Source: Gammaproteobacteria bacterium
GTDB taxonomy: Bacteria > Pseudomonadota > Gammaproteobacteria > JABCZS01
NCBI GenBank assembly: GCA_021773275.1
Contig: JAJFKJ010000039.1
Location: 1-36,885 of the forward strand
Direction: 5' to 3'
DNA: 36,885 bases
Of the stretch, positions 1-9,504 are shown piece after piece (positions within the stretch are counted from its first letter, which is position 1; every line of letters starts with the position of its first letter). The position numbers and the translations under genes were made by a program. The notes below the pieces were generated by a model, which was not told the origin of the DNA, searched no databases, and saw only the letters and a program-made list of their open reading frames with translations.

Positions 1-1
1 G

Positions 2-481
2 GGTGGCCAACAACAGGGTTTACGCACAGGGACGATGGCGCCGCATCAGATTGTAGGCATGGCCAAAGCAGTGCAGTTCAGCTGTGAGGATATGGCTTCT
101 GAGGCCGCAAGACTGACGAATTTACGCGAGCAACTCTGGAGAGGCGTGGCTGATTTACCGGGTGTCGAGCGTCATGGTGCGCCTGCTCAGCTAGCGCCAC
201 ATATTCTTTGTATCAGCTTTGCAAAACTGCCCGCCCAGCAGCTGCTGGAAGCCCTGCCAGATTTAGCGCTTTCTGCCGGTTCGGCCTGTCATTCCGCGAG
301 CCTTGAGGCCAATCATGTGTTAAAATCCATGGGCTTGATGGAACTGCGAGCGCATAATGCCCTACGTTTTAGCCTGGGCCGATATACAACAGCAGATGAC
401 ATTGAGCAGGCTTGTCAGCAGGTGCAGCAAGCCGTGCAACAACTTAATAAGGTACAAGACAGCTTATGGCAATTACCATAA
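2..481 (+). CDS. iscS: Cysteine desulfurase (IscS/NifS type), C-terminal part, cut by the left edge
   Basis: This is a PLP enzyme that takes sulfur from cysteine as a protein-bound persulfide for Fe-S clusters and tRNA thiolation. The frame is open from base 2, so the true start lies outside the window. The visible part has the family pattern GLRTGTMAPHQIVGMAKA and the active-site loop SAGSACHSAS, whose cysteine (codon 287-289) carries the persulfide. The downstream segment RFSLGRYTTADDIEQA is typical of group I IscS. The protein stops at SLWQLP, so it lacks the roughly 20-residue tail (ending SIEWAHH in E. coli IscS) used for docking IscU. Its 3' end overlaps the A-type carrier gene by 16 bp, implying translational coupling. 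It could be a second, non-housekeeping desulfurase; the enzyme family is secure, the paralogue is not. Confidence 0.9.
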   Translation, partial: GGQQQGLRTGTMAPHQIVGMAKAVQFSCEDMASEAARLTNLREQLWRGVADLPGVERHGAPAQLAPHILCISFAKLPAQQLLEALPDLALSAGSACHSASLEANHVLKSMGLMELRAHNALRFSLGRYTTADDIEQACQQVQQAVQQLNKVQDSLWQLP

Positions 482-810
482 CATCGCAGGCAGCGCAGCA
501 TATCAAAGGTATGCTGGAAAAGCGTGGTAAAGGTGAAGGTTTACGCTTTGGCGCAAAGCCCGATGGCTGTTCTGGTTACAGTTACCTTGTTGATTATGCC
601 GATGCCATAAATGCCGATGATACGGTATTTGAAGAACATGGCGTAAAGGTGGTTGTTGCCAAGAAAAGTTTATCGCTAATAGATGGCACACAAATTGATT
701 TTGTGGTCAAAGGCCTGAATAGCGCATTTGAATTCCGCAACCCGAATGCTGATGCATCTTGTGGTTGTGGCGAAAGTTTTAGTATTAAAAACGGAGAGAA
801 AAATGACTGA
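466..810 (+). CDS. iscA: A-type iron-sulfur carrier protein (IscA/HesB family)
   Basis: A 114-residue HesB-like scaffold/carrier that holds iron or an Fe-S cluster and passes it to client proteins in the cytoplasm. All three ligand cysteines are visible: one in DGCSGYSY near residue 35 and the pair in ASCGCGESF near residues 98-100. The first half is the usual A-type fold ([20 protein letters not shown]). The start lies inside the desulfurase gene (16 bp overlap), and the 3' end overlaps ndk by 8 bp. iscU, hscB, hscA and fdx do not follow, unlike the classical isc operon. Whether it is IscA, SufA or ErpA cannot be settled from sequence alone; the symbol rests on the neighbouring iscS-like gene. 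Confidence 0.88.
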   Translation: MAITITSQAAQHIKGMLEKRGKGEGLRFGAKPDGCSGYSYLVDYADAINADDTVFEEHGVKVVVAKKSLSLIDGTQIDFVVKGLNSAFEFRNPNADASCGCGESFSIKNGEKND

Positions 811-1231
811 ACGTACATTATCAATTATAAAACCTGATGCAGTAGCAAAAAATGTGATTGGCGAGATCTATTCACGCTTTGAAAAAGGTGGTTTGAAGAT
901 CATCGCTGCAAAAATGATGCATCTAACGCGCGAGCAAGCCGAAGGCTTCTACGCCGTTCATAAAGAGCGTCCTTTCTTTAATGACCTGGTTTCTTTTATG
1001 ATTTCCGGTCCAGTAATGATACAAGCATTAGAAGGCGACAATGCTGTTATTAAAAACCGCGATCTAATGGGTGCCACTAATCCGAAAGAAGCGGAAGAAG
1101 GCACTATTCGTCGTGATTTTGCTGATTCTATCGATGCGAATGCAGTGCACGGCTCTGATAGCGTTGAAAATGCCAAAACTGAAATTGCATTCTTTTTTGA
1201 TAACGATGAAATCATGTCAAACGCAGCGTGA
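803..1231 (+). CDS. ndk: Nucleoside diphosphate kinase
   Basis: A 142-residue cytoplasmic enzyme that transfers the gamma phosphate of ATP to other nucleoside diphosphates through a phosphohistidine. It begins [19 protein letters not shown], the standard N-terminus, and has the active-site segment NAVHGSDS with the catalytic histidine followed by IAFFF. The length is normal for the family. The frame is open further upstream to 728, but ATG 803 is chosen because ACGGAGAG lies just upstream and the family start aligns there. It overlaps the iscA stop by 8 bp and shares GTGA with the rlmN start, so these genes are probably co-transcribed. Confidence 0.97.
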   Translation: MTERTLSIIKPDAVAKNVIGEIYSRFEKGGLKIIAAKMMHLTREQAEGFYAVHKERPFFNDLVSFMISGPVMIQALEGDNAVIKNRDLMGATNPKEAEEGTIRRDFADSIDANAVHGSDSVENAKTEIAFFFDNDEIMSNAA

Positions 1232-2274
1232 TCAATTTATTCAATTACACTGAATCCTCATTGCGACAATGGCTCGTCAGTATTGACGAGCCGCCCTCGC
1301 GCGGCAATGAAATCTTAAAAATCCTGCACCAGCAGCATGAAACTGATTTTTCAGCGTGTGAACAACTTTCTAAATCTTTGCGGCAAAAACTAGCATCTTT
1401 GGCTAATGTTGAAATACTCAGCGCAACCGTCGATAACATCGCCACAGATGGCACCCACAAATGGTTGTTCAAGCTGAACGATGGTAATCACATCGAGACG
1501 GTATTTATCCCTGAGAAAAACCGCGGCACTCTGTGCGTTTCATCGCAAGTGGGTTGCGGCTTAAATTGCAGCTTTTGTGCGACCGGCAAACAAGGTTTTA
1601 ATCGTAACCTAACAACAGCGGAGATCATTGCTCAGCTATGGGTGGCATCAAAACACTACAATATTACCAATATTGTATTCATGGGTATGGGTGAGCCACT
1701 TTTGAACATCGATAATGTTGTTGATGCAATTGAGCTTATGCTCAGCGATTATGCCTATGGTTTATCAAAACACCGTGTGACGGTGAGTACTTCAGGCTTA
1801 GTGCCACAAATGCAGCAGCTTGCGCAACGCACTGATGTAGCGCTAGCGGTTTCATTACATGCACCTGACGATGCTTTGCGCAATATCTTAGTGCCGATTA
1901 ATAAAAAGTATAATATCGCAACATTGCTAGCCACATGCAAAAATTATTTTGGCACAAGCAGTAAGCGTAAAGTTGTGTATGAGTATGTGATGCTCGATGG
2001 CATTAATGACACACCCGAGCATGCCGCGCAATTAGCCTCGATATTAAAAGACATGCCAGCAAAAGTGAACCTGATCCCATTTAACCCGTTTATCGGTACG
2101 CAGTATCAACGCTCCTCAAACGAGCGAATAGACAAATTTTATCAGATTTTATCGGAGCAGGGCATCGTTGCCACCACCCGCAAGACCCGGGGTGATGATA
2201 TTGCCGCCGCTTGTGGCCAGCTGAAGGGCGATTTCAACGATCGCACTAGCCGTCGTGCACGTGAAGCTGTGTAA
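1228..2274 (+). CDS. rlmN: Dual-specificity 23S rRNA/tRNA adenine-C2 methyltransferase RlmN
   Basis: A radical-SAM enzyme that methylates C2 of A2503 in 23S rRNA and A37 in some tRNAs. The radical-SAM cluster motif CxxxCxxC is present as [11 protein letters not shown] (about residues 108-118). MGMGEPLLN and the C-terminal AACGQLKG, with the second catalytic cysteine, are also present. Its 348 residues are close to the usual 350-385. It starts with GTG at 1228, which overlaps the ndk stop, so translation is probably coupled. The stop at 2272 is followed without a frame break by the ATPase remnant described next. Confidence 0.96.
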   Translation: MINLFNYTESSLRQWLVSIDEPPSRGNEILKILHQQHETDFSACEQLSKSLRQKLASLANVEILSATVDNIATDGTHKWLFKLNDGNHIETVFIPEKNRGTLCVSSQVGCGLNCSFCATGKQGFNRNLTTAEIIAQLWVASKHYNITNIVFMGMGEPLLNIDNVVDAIELMLSDYAYGLSKHRVTVSTSGLVPQMQQLAQRTDVALAVSLHAPDDALRNILVPINKKYNIATLLATCKNYFGTSSKRKVVYEYVMLDGINDTPEHAAQLASILKDMPAKVNLIPFNPFIGTQYQRSSNERIDKFYQILSEQGIVATTRKTRGDDIAAACGQLKGDFNDRTSRRAREAV

Positions 2275-2295
2275 GCTTGTAAAAATGGCTCGGCT

Positions 2296-2766
2296 AACCG
2301 CTTTCGCTTTAAAGGTATTATTTCCGGGGTTGATCGCTATAGTAGAATGAGTGATGCTATTGATTGGTTATGTGCGGCAGAGCTTGTTATTAAAGTTCCG
2401 ATTGCTAATCATGGAACACTACCGTTTAGTGCCCACACCAAAGAAAATATGTTTAGACTTTATATGCTGGATGTTGGCTTATTGGGGGCGCTTAGTGAAC
2501 TACCGATAAAAGCAATTTTGGATTATGAATATGGCAGCTATAAAGGATACTTTGCGGAAAATTTTGTTGCACAGGCATTTCTAGCCTCAGGCCTGAATCA
2601 AGTCATGCTTGGCAAGAAGGCCGAAAGGAGCTTCAGACTCATCCGTCGGCTAAAACGCATTACTTCCCGCTTTATTTGGCGGGCCATTTTCATGATTTCC
2701 AGCTATAATAAACAAAAAGGTACGGAGCACCCCAATGAGCACACATGGCCCAGATTTAGAAGATAA
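2296..2766 (+). pseudogene. Remnant of an AAA ATPase with DUF4143 (COG1373 type)
   Basis: The frame from about 2296 reads NRFRFKGIISGVDRYSRMSD, then AIDWLCAAELVIKVPI, FRLYMLDVGLLGAL and GYFAENFVAQAFLASGL. This is the middle of the DUF4143 part of COG1373 ATP-binding proteins. The N-terminal AAA/P-loop half is absent: homology starts 20 bases after the rlmN stop in the same frame, with no start codon or ribosome site. After ASGLNQ (about 2603) the resemblance ends and the frame runs into the beginning of rodZ. It looks like an old deletion product replacing the gene (often pilF) normally between rlmN and rodZ. The ATG at 2347 could be read, but no function is expected. The rest of the 2275-2734 interval holds nothing else I recognise. 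Confidence 0.7.
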
Positions 2767-3373
2767 AAGAGAAGCTGACTCACTAACAGCTATTCCTGAA
2801 GGTCCTGGTGCCGCCCTGCGCGCAGCCCGCGAATCTAAAGGGTACAGTCTCCAAGATGTTTCTGAACGACTGCGTTTAAACAAAGCAATCATTGAAAACA
2901 TTGAAGATAATGAGTTTGGAAACGGTACAGCGCTGGTATTTGTACGTGGTTATTTACGTGCCTATGCTGAGCATCTACAGCTTGATAGCGAGCCCGTTAT
3001 TGCTGCTTTTGAGACCCTAGGCCTATCCGAAGAGCGTAATATCACTAAGATTGTAAAGGCAAACAAAAATCGTGAGGCTAAATTCAAAATACCCGTATCG
3101 ATGGCTTGCAAACCACCTGTTCTTTGGGGCAGTGTTGCCGCGATGGTTATCGCCTTGACCGGCATCCTTTGGGTGTATGTGGGTGATAGTAGCCGATTGA
3201 GCACGACTGCAGAAGCCGAAGTAAGCACACCGCTGCAAGAGCTGACGGCTGCTAAAGTAGCTGATGGTGAAGAGCCAAGTGCAGCAGATGCGGAAGATAT
3301 AACAGCCGCTGAGAACACAGTCGCCATCATCCCAGGTGATAGCAACCCACAAGCAGAAGCCTTGCTATTTTAA
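2735..3373 (+). CDS. rodZ: RodZ-like HTH membrane protein, short form
   Basis: A cytoskeletal membrane protein that links MreB to the wall-elongation machinery. The N-terminal helix-turn-helix domain (about residues 24-95) contains GAALRAARESKGYSLQDVSE and the conserved ALVFVRGYLRAYAEHL. One membrane span lies at about residues 130-150 (LWGSVAAMVIALTGILWVYV), followed by an acidic alanine-rich tail. At 212 residues it is much shorter than the roughly 330 of E. coli RodZ and lacks the C-terminal DUF4115 beta domain. It starts inside the preceding ATPase remnant; GGTACGGAGCACC is the ribosome site. ispG, usually next, is absent. Family assignment is confident; full RodZ function is less certain. 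Confidence 0.85.
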   Translation: MSTHGPDLEDKREADSLTAIPEGPGAALRAARESKGYSLQDVSERLRLNKAIIENIEDNEFGNGTALVFVRGYLRAYAEHLQLDSEPVIAAFETLGLSEERNITKIVKANKNREAKFKIPVSMACKPPVLWGSVAAMVIALTGILWVYVGDSSRLSTTAEAEVSTPLQELTAAKVADGEEPSAADAEDITAAENTVAIIPGDSNPQAEALLF

Positions 3374-3393
3374 TGTTGTAGGCCTGCATCCCA

Positions 3394-3402
3394 TGCTATA
3401 AT
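3394..3402 (+). promoter_or_regulatory. Extended -10 promoter of the hisS operon
   Basis: TGCTATAAT gives an extended -10 element with a perfect TATAAT, followed about 32 nt later by the hisS GTG. A poor -35 (TTGTAG at 3376) lies 15 bp upstream. It lies right after the rodZ stop, so hisS-yfgM-bamB-der probably has its own transcript. Confidence 0.65.
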
Positions 3403-3434
3403 GCCTTGGTTTATATTGAGAATCGAGGTTTTTC

Positions 3435-4718
3435 GTGACAAAATTGCAAGCAATTCGCGGCATGCATGATATATTGCCAAGTCAGGTCCATACCTGGCAG
3501 TGGGTTGAAGAGCATATCCGCCTGTTGATGGCCGGCTATGGATACGAAGAAATCCGTATGCCCATTGTTGAAGCTACAGAGCTGTTCGCACGTGCGGTAG
3601 GCGACGACACAGATATCGTCAGCAAAGAAATGTATACCTTCGATGATCGCAATGGCGATAGTTTAACGTTGCGGCCTGAAGCAACAGCCAGCTGTGTGCG
3701 CGCGGCAATACAACATGGTTTATTACATAATCAGACACAACGTTTGTGGTACACCGGCCCGATGTTTCGTCATGAACGCCCACAAAAGGGACGTACCCGT
3801 CAATTTTATCAACTAGGCGCAGAAGCGTTTGGCTATCCTGGCCCAGATATTGATGTTGAAATCTTAGCGATGACGCGAATGTTTTTGCAACGCTTGGGGG
3901 TTATCAAAAAGGTACGTTTGGAAATTAATACCTTGGGCCTGCCTGCTGAGCGCACAGAGTATAGAGCTGCATTGCTCGATTATTTTGCGCAGCATGAAGA
4001 AAAACTCGATGAAGATAGCAAAAATCGTTTAACAACAAATCCTTTGCGTGTTCTTGACAGCAAAAACCCAGATTTAAAAGACCTCATTGAAAATGCCCCC
4101 AGCATTCTAGATTACCTGAGCGATGAATCGAAAAATCATTTTGATGAACTCTGTGCAATGCTTGATGCCTTAAAATTCGAGTACACCATTAACCCGCGTT
4201 TGGTACGTGGTTTAGATTATTATACGCACATGGTATTCGAATGGATCACCGATGAACTCGGTGCCCAAGGCACTGTGTGTGCAGGTGGCCGCTACGATGA
4301 GCTCGTAGAATTGATAGGTGGCAAGGCAACACCGGGCGTTGGTTTCTCGCTAGGTTTAGAGCGCCTTATTGAATTGCTTGAACAAGAAGAAGCGGTAGAG
4401 GTTAATCGCCCGCATATTTGTATTGTGCCTTTGCAAGAAGATGCTAAAGCTGCTGCTTTACAGCTGGCTGAAATGTTACGCGCCTATTTGCCAGACTTAC
4501 ATGTGCATAATATTTTGGGTGGCGGTGGCGCAAGAAGCTTATTTAAGCGCGCAGATAAAAGTGGTGCTCAGTATGCCCTCATTATTGGCGATGAAGAACT
4601 GCAGCAAAATGCAGTGACCATAAAACCATTGCGCGAAGACCTAGAGCAATCGCGCTGGCGTATTGATGAAGAGTTGTTTGAGTTTTTGGCCCAACAGTTT
4701 GATTTTAAACAGGAGTGA
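3435..4718 (+). CDS. hisS: Histidyl-tRNA synthetase
   Basis: A class II aminoacyl-tRNA synthetase charging tRNA-His in the cytoplasm. It starts LQAIRGMHDILPSQ, motif 2 reads FRHERPQKGRTRQFYQLG, the histidine-binding segment is RGLDYYTHMVFEW, and motif 3 is GVGFSLGLERLIELL. The C-terminal anticodon-binding domain covers about residues 325-420. Its 427 residues match the usual length. The GTG start is preceded by GAGG eight bases upstream. It leads a tight cluster with yfgM, bamB and der, the common gammaproteobacterial order. Confidence 0.97.
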   Translation: MTKLQAIRGMHDILPSQVHTWQWVEEHIRLLMAGYGYEEIRMPIVEATELFARAVGDDTDIVSKEMYTFDDRNGDSLTLRPEATASCVRAAIQHGLLHNQTQRLWYTGPMFRHERPQKGRTRQFYQLGAEAFGYPGPDIDVEILAMTRMFLQRLGVIKKVRLEINTLGLPAERTEYRAALLDYFAQHEEKLDEDSKNRLTTNPLRVLDSKNPDLKDLIENAPSILDYLSDESKNHFDELCAMLDALKFEYTINPRLVRGLDYYTHMVFEWITDELGAQGTVCAGGRYDELVELIGGKATPGVGFSLGLERLIELLEQEEAVEVNRPHICIVPLQEDAKAAALQLAEMLRAYLPDLHVHNILGGGGARSLFKRADKSGAQYALIIGDEELQQNAVTIKPLREDLEQSRWRIDEELFEFLAQQFDFKQE

Positions 4719-4721
4719 TCG

Positions 4722-5381
4722 ATGAGCATACAAGATGATGCAACAGCACAAGCAGTAAAAGCATGGTGGAAAGAATACGGGAAAACTGTTTTAGCAGCAA
4801 TCGTTATTGTTGCAGTAGTGTTTTACGGCATCCGTTTTGTGCAACAACAAAAGCTTAGGGTTGCGGTATCTGCATCTGTAATTTATGACGAATATCAACA
4901 AGCGTTGGCAAATGGCGATTTACTCACTATAGAAGCCTCTTATGGCATCCTGTTAAATGACTACAAAAAAACGCCTTATGCGAGTGCTGTTTCTCTAATT
5001 GAGAGCGCACGTGCAGCAAATACGGGCGATCTTGCAGGCGCAGAAGAATATTTACAATGGGTTTTAGACAATGGTGAAGAATTTGCGAAGCCTATTGCAC
5101 GTTTACGTATGGCTGAAGTAATGGTGCAAGCACAAGATTATGACGGTGCTTTTGCATTGCTGGAAGAAATTGAAGAAGGCAGCCCCTATAAAGCTGCATA
5201 TGATGAGCTGCAAGGTGATATTTTAATCGTCAAAGGTGAAATCAGCCAAGCATTGTTACAATACCAAGTTGCCTTGCAAGAATATCGCGCCCAGGGCTTA
5301 GACAATGTATTGCTACAGTTCAAATTACAAACTTATGCACCAAGTCAAAGTGTGGCATCAATTGTTGAGGAACAGCAGTAA
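4722..5381 (+). CDS. yfgM: YfgM-like TPR ancillary protein of the Sec translocon
   Basis: An inner-membrane protein with a periplasmic TPR domain; E. coli YfgM binds SecYEG together with PpiD and helps hand over envelope proteins. A short cytoplasmic N-terminus with VKAWWKEYGK is followed by one membrane span at about residues 21-41 and by TPR-like helices. Its 219 residues compare with 206 in E. coli. GGAG lies just upstream, three bases separate it from hisS, and its TAA overlaps the bamB ATG by one base. Position and architecture both support the name. Confidence 0.88.
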   Translation: MSIQDDATAQAVKAWWKEYGKTVLAAIVIVAVVFYGIRFVQQQKLRVAVSASVIYDEYQQALANGDLLTIEASYGILLNDYKKTPYASAVSLIESARAANTGDLAGAEEYLQWVLDNGEEFAKPIARLRMAEVMVQAQDYDGAFALLEEIEEGSPYKAAYDELQGDILIVKGEISQALLQYQVALQEYRAQGLDNVLLQFKLQTYAPSQSVASIVEEQQ

Positions 5382-6553
5382 TGTTAAAGTGGTATCGAAT
5401 CAAGCCTGTTTTTACTCTTGCTTTATGTTGTTTCGTATTGATTGCATGCAGCAGTAAAGCGTCGAAAGTAGATAAACCTAAAAAACCCAAATTTGTGCAT
5501 CAAGTGACCTGGGAAACCGAATGGAAAGCAAACGGTGGCCAAGGCTTGGGTAAAATTCATTTAGGTTTGGCGCCAGAATTCGTGACTCACAAATCTGATG
5601 TCTGGGTCGCAAGTGTCGATTACATGGGCACAGTCACCGTCGTCGATGCTTATACCGGAAAACGGCAGTGGCGCTCACGTACTAAAGTTGATGCCAGCAG
5701 TAATATCGGTGAAACCGCCGATGCCATTATCTTTGGCACACAAAAAGGTGAGGTTATTGCGCTTGCAAAAGAAGATGGTAAGGAACTGTGGCGCAGCCAA
5801 GTATCAACTGAAATATTATCCAGCCCCGCAGGGCGTGGTAACAATGTGGTTGTCTTGAGTATCGACAGTCGTCTACATGGTTTAAACGCAACAACAGGCG
5901 AGCAAAATTGGATTTTTGATGCGACAGCACCGGCATTAAAGTTGCGCGGTGGTGCCAATCCGATGATTTTTGAAGACAGCGTTTTAGTTGGTTTCGCTAA
6001 CGGACAACTAGGCATGTTCAATTTAAGTAACGGTGATGTTAATTGGGTACAGCCAGTCGCAGTATCGCGTGGACGATCTGAAATCGAGCGCATGGTTGAT
6101 ATTAATGGTCGTATGGGCCGCCGCGGTGACACCGCTTATGTTGCAACCTACCATGGAAAACTTGCTGCCGTTGATCTAGCACAACAACGCTTTCTCTGGA
6201 CCCGTGACTTATCTTCGTATGAAGGTTTGGCTGTTGGTAACCGAGAAGTTATTGTAACCGATGCTGATAGCACGATTACTGCCTATGATCGCTTTACCGG
6301 CGATACACTTTGGGTGCAGTCGCGTCTAGAAAAACGTTTTGCAACAACACCCGTCATCTTCGGTGATTATGTAGTTGTTGGTGATGTTTACGGCTATGTT
6401 TTTGCGCTGTCATTACAGACAGGCGAGCTTATGGGCTGCAATAAACTAACGCCAGCTGCATTACGCAAAGCGCCTATAGTTGACAGCCAAGGGATTATAT
6501 TTTTGAGCCATCCAGGAAGATTGTTTAAAATACGCCCAGAAGCCAAGGGGTAA
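5381..6553 (+). CDS. bamB: Outer-membrane assembly lipoprotein BamB
   Basis: A lipoprotein of the BAM complex that assists insertion of beta-barrel proteins into the outer membrane. The N-terminus has a lipoprotein signal with lipobox LIAC, so Cys23 would be lipidated. The body is an eight-bladed beta-propeller of PQQ-like repeats, visible as [66 protein letters not shown] and LSLQTGELM. At 390 residues it matches the family. It is joined to yfgM by a TAATG overlap and lies 4 bp before der. Confidence 0.95.
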   Translation: MLKWYRIKPVFTLALCCFVLIACSSKASKVDKPKKPKFVHQVTWETEWKANGGQGLGKIHLGLAPEFVTHKSDVWVASVDYMGTVTVVDAYTGKRQWRSRTKVDASSNIGETADAIIFGTQKGEVIALAKEDGKELWRSQVSTEILSSPAGRGNNVVVLSIDSRLHGLNATTGEQNWIFDATAPALKLRGGANPMIFEDSVLVGFANGQLGMFNLSNGDVNWVQPVAVSRGRSEIERMVDINGRMGRRGDTAYVATYHGKLAAVDLAQQRFLWTRDLSSYEGLAVGNREVIVTDADSTITAYDRFTGDTLWVQSRLEKRFATTPVIFGDYVVVGDVYGYVFALSLQTGELMGCNKLTPAALRKAPIVDSQGIIFLSHPGRLFKIRPEAKG

Positions 6554-6557
6554 TAGC

Positions 6558-7877
6558 ATGTTACCCGTCATTGCAATTATCGGCCAACCAAATGTTGGTA
6601 AATCCACACTTTTCAACCGCTTAACAAAATCACAAAACGCGCTGGTTGTAGATATGCCGGGTGTAACCCGTGATCGCCATTATGGCGAAGGCAAAATGGG
6701 TAATATGCCTTATATCGTTATTGATACAGGTGGTATCACAGGCGATGAAGAGGGCATCGATGCGATGATGGCGGGTCAATCATGGCAAGCAATTATCGAA
6801 GCAGATGTCGTATTATTTATGGTTGATGCTAAGCACGGCGCAGCGCCTTGCGACCATTTCATTGCTAAAAAGCTCCGCGAAGAACACCCGAATAAAACGA
6901 TTCATCTGGTTGTGAACAAAACCGATGGAATGGACGAACAACTTGCTATCAGTGATTTTTACCAGCTCAGTATCGGTGAACCGGTTGCCATCGCTGCAAG
7001 TCATGGCCGAGGTGTGCGACAATTAATTCAGCAGGTATTAGAACCCTTGTTTGACGAGGAAGCCGAAGAAGAAGAACAAAAGCACAAGGGCATTAGAATG
7101 GCGATAGTAGGTAGACCGAATGTCGGTAAATCTACATTAACAAATCGCATGCTAGGTGAAGAGCGGGTCGTTGTATTTGATGAACCTGGCACCACCCGCG
7201 ACAGTATTTATATACCTTTTGAACGCGAAGGCCAGGATTACACCATTATCGATACAGCAGGCGTGCGTCGTCGTAAAAACATGCATGAAGCGCTCGAGAA
7301 ATTTTCTGTGGTTAAAACCCTAAAAGCCATTGAGCAATCGAACGTGGTGATCTATTTAATTGATGGTCAAGAAGGTATTACCGATCAAGACATGAGCTTG
7401 CTAGGCTTTATTTTAGAAGCAGGGCGCTCACTCGTGGTAACGGTGAACAAATGGGATGGCCTTGATGAAGATCAGAAAAAGCAAATTAAAAGTGATTTTG
7501 AAAGGCAGCTGCACTTTGTAGATTTTGCCCGCCGCTTTTTTATATCGGCATTGCACGGCACAAACGTCGGTCATTTGTTTGATGCAGTAAAAGAAGCTTA
7601 TGAATGTGCGTCACGTGATTTACAAACATCTTTACTAACGCGCATCTTGCAAGCGGCAGTGAAGGCGCATCAGCCGCCTATGCGTGAAGGCAGGCGCATC
7701 AAGCTACGTTATGCGCATGCGGGTGGCAAACTGCCACCTCTTATTGTAATCCACGGAGCGCTGGTAAATCGATTGCCACTTTCTTATCAGCGTTATCTTG
7801 GTAATCACTTTCGTAAGTCTTTGAAACTGGTCGGCACACCAATCCGTTTTGTATTTAAAGCACCCGCAGAAGATTAG
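6558..7877 (+). CDS. der: Ribosome-biogenesis GTPase Der (EngA)
   Basis: An essential tandem-domain GTPase needed for 50S subunit maturation. The first G domain has GQPNVGKS (about residue 8), DTGG and NKTD; the second has GRPNVGKS (about residue 182), DTAG and NKWD. A KH-like domain closes the protein, ending in [11 protein letters not shown]. It has 439 residues against 490 in E. coli, so the linker and basic tail are short. AAGGGG precedes the start. It is the last gene of the hisS cluster and converges with the symporter gene. Confidence 0.97.
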   Translation: MLPVIAIIGQPNVGKSTLFNRLTKSQNALVVDMPGVTRDRHYGEGKMGNMPYIVIDTGGITGDEEGIDAMMAGQSWQAIIEADVVLFMVDAKHGAAPCDHFIAKKLREEHPNKTIHLVVNKTDGMDEQLAISDFYQLSIGEPVAIAASHGRGVRQLIQQVLEPLFDEEAEEEEQKHKGIRMAIVGRPNVGKSTLTNRMLGEERVVVFDEPGTTRDSIYIPFEREGQDYTIIDTAGVRRRKNMHEALEKFSVVKTLKAIEQSNVVIYLIDGQEGITDQDMSLLGFILEAGRSLVVTVNKWDGLDEDQKKQIKSDFERQLHFVDFARRFFISALHGTNVGHLFDAVKEAYECASRDLQTSLLTRILQAAVKAHQPPMREGRRIKLRYAHAGGKLPPLIVIHGALVNRLPLSYQRYLGNHFRKSLKLVGTPIRFVFKAPAED

Positions 7878-7884
7878 AAAGCAG

Positions 7885-9282
7885 CTATTCTAGCGATTCA
7901 GCCTGCTTGCATGCACCCATTATCTGCGGATGCGAACAAACATACATCACCAATGCATTCACAGCTACGCCGATGATCAGGCCATCGATGCCATAAGGGC
8001 TATCTAAAATCATGCTCCAAGTCAGCATCGCTGTGATACTGCAAACAGCCGCTGTTACAAAGTGTCGACAGGGTGCTTTGTAGCCAAAAATAGCTGCAAT
8101 TAATGGCACGAGCACGATAGGTGCCCAGAAATGATAAGCATAAATTAAAATATCCAAAATGCTTTGAATTTGGATGGCGAAAATAATCGCTGATATGCCA
8201 ACGGTAAACGTTACAATTTTCGCTAGCACCAATTCATTTTTCTCTGACAAAGGCACGCGTTTTAGCGGCTTAATAATATCGTTACTGAACGCTACAGCAG
8301 CGCTGTTCAAGAAAGAATCTGCACTCGACATCACAACGCATATGATTGCTGCAACGACGAGGCCACTGGCGCCGACGGGTAAGGCCGTTTGTACAACATA
8401 GGGAATAGCAAGGTTGGGGTTTAAATCAGGTGCCATGGTTAATGCGACCAAGCCAATCGCGCCACTGATAAAGAAAAACGGAAAGGAAAAAATACCGCTC
8501 CAGAGTGTGCCGCGCGCAACGGATTTTGAATTTTTACCGATGAGTAAGCGTTGCAAATAGGGGGGTACTAATGTTTCACCTAGCAAAAACACCAAAAATA
8601 GGGAAACAAATGCAGCAATAGGCATTTCACCCAGCAAAGTAAGATGGTTTGTAGGAACATTAGCCATCACTACAGACCAGCCACCGACTTGTTGTGCACC
8701 AAAATATAATGCCAACGGCAGGCCTACCAGCAGAATTAAAAATTGCGCGACATCCGTAAAGATGACCGCTTTCATGCCGCCTAATGTTACGTAAACAATT
8801 ACGATACCGCAGCCAAGCAAAATGCCAAATGTGCGTGGCATATTTAGGAATACTTCAAATACATAGCCGATTGCACCGACTTGTGCACCGACAATACCCA
8901 TGCAGACCATGACCGCAAATACGCCACTTATTACCTTGCTGGTTTTACCGTAAGCACGCTGCATAATGTCGCCTACCGAGATGCAGTCACGAAAGCGGTC
9001 CATTTTTGGTGCAATAAAAATAGAGACTAGAACCTCTTTAACGCTGAAGCCCCACAAGGCCAGGATATTGACAATGCCGAATAAAAATACTTTTTCAGCA
9101 TTCCCAAGGGTGAAGCCGCCACCGATGAAGGAAGCTGACAGTGTTGCAAAAATGATAACAGCAGGGTAGTTACGGCCCGCTACCGCATAGTCTTCAAGGT
9201 TCTTAATGCCCCGGCTGGTGTAAAGCCCTAGAGCCAGGATCCCAAGTAGATAAACTAAAACAATTGTGTAATCAATCGTCAT
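7885..9282 (-). CDS. Sodium:solute symporter family (SSS) transporter
   Basis: A 465-residue inner-membrane protein with about 13 hydrophobic segments. The N-terminal SRGIKNLEDYAVAGRNYP and the following SASFIGGGFTLGNAEKVF are typical of the SSS family (PutP/PanF type), which couples sodium entry to solute uptake. The middle carries VYVTLGGMKAVIFTDVAQF, the conserved TGG(M/L)xAVxxTDxxQ signature. The substrate cannot be read from the sequence. It stands alone between der and the barrel genes. The ATG at 9282 has only a weak ribosome site (AGG about 11 bases upstream). Confidence 0.9.
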   Translation of the reverse strand: MTIDYTIVLVYLLGILALGLYTSRGIKNLEDYAVAGRNYPAVIIFATLSASFIGGGFTLGNAEKVFLFGIVNILALWGFSVKEVLVSIFIAPKMDRFRDCISVGDIMQRAYGKTSKVISGVFAVMVCMGIVGAQVGAIGYVFEVFLNMPRTFGILLGCGIVIVYVTLGGMKAVIFTDVAQFLILLVGLPLALYFGAQQVGGWSVVMANVPTNHLTLLGEMPIAAFVSLFLVFLLGETLVPPYLQRLLIGKNSKSVARGTLWSGIFSFPFFFISGAIGLVALTMAPDLNPNLAIPYVVQTALPVGASGLVVAAIICVVMSSADSFLNSAAVAFSNDIIKPLKRVPLSEKNELVLAKIVTFTVGISAIIFAIQIQSILDILIYAYHFWAPIVLVPLIAAIFGYKAPCRHFVTAAVCSITAMLTWSMILDSPYGIDGLIIGVAVNALVMYVCSHPQIMGACKQAESLE

Positions 9283-9318
9283 TATTATTTTTGCCTTTTT
9301 AGCTGCTTATATAAAAGT

Positions 9319-9327
9319 ATTATAGCA
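9319..9327 (-). promoter_or_regulatory. Extended -10 promoter of the symporter gene
   Basis: On the minus strand TGCTATAAT is an extended -10 with a consensus hexamer, giving a leader of about 30 nt before the start at 9282. No good -35 is visible. Confidence 0.55.
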
Positions 9328-9504
9328 TCCCGTCGTAAACCTATACGAGAGCTCAGAGAACACTATCTGCCTAACTAAAGCATGGCCGCTTGGTTGACAA
9401 AGAAAGCTTTCATATGTAAGCTGGCCAAGGCTTAAGAAGTTGGGAATTAAGTTTGTATTCCAACAATTTAAGCTAATATTACGTAGTAAAAATTAGGAGA
9501 TATT

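Noticed and set aside
728-803. Upstream start for ndk at 728
   Set aside because: The extra residues overlap iscA, do not fit the family, and ATG 803 has a strong ribosome site.
2619-2712. A frame-3 stretch after the ATPase remnant as the tail of pilF
   Set aside because: The short peptide has no recognisable PilF features.
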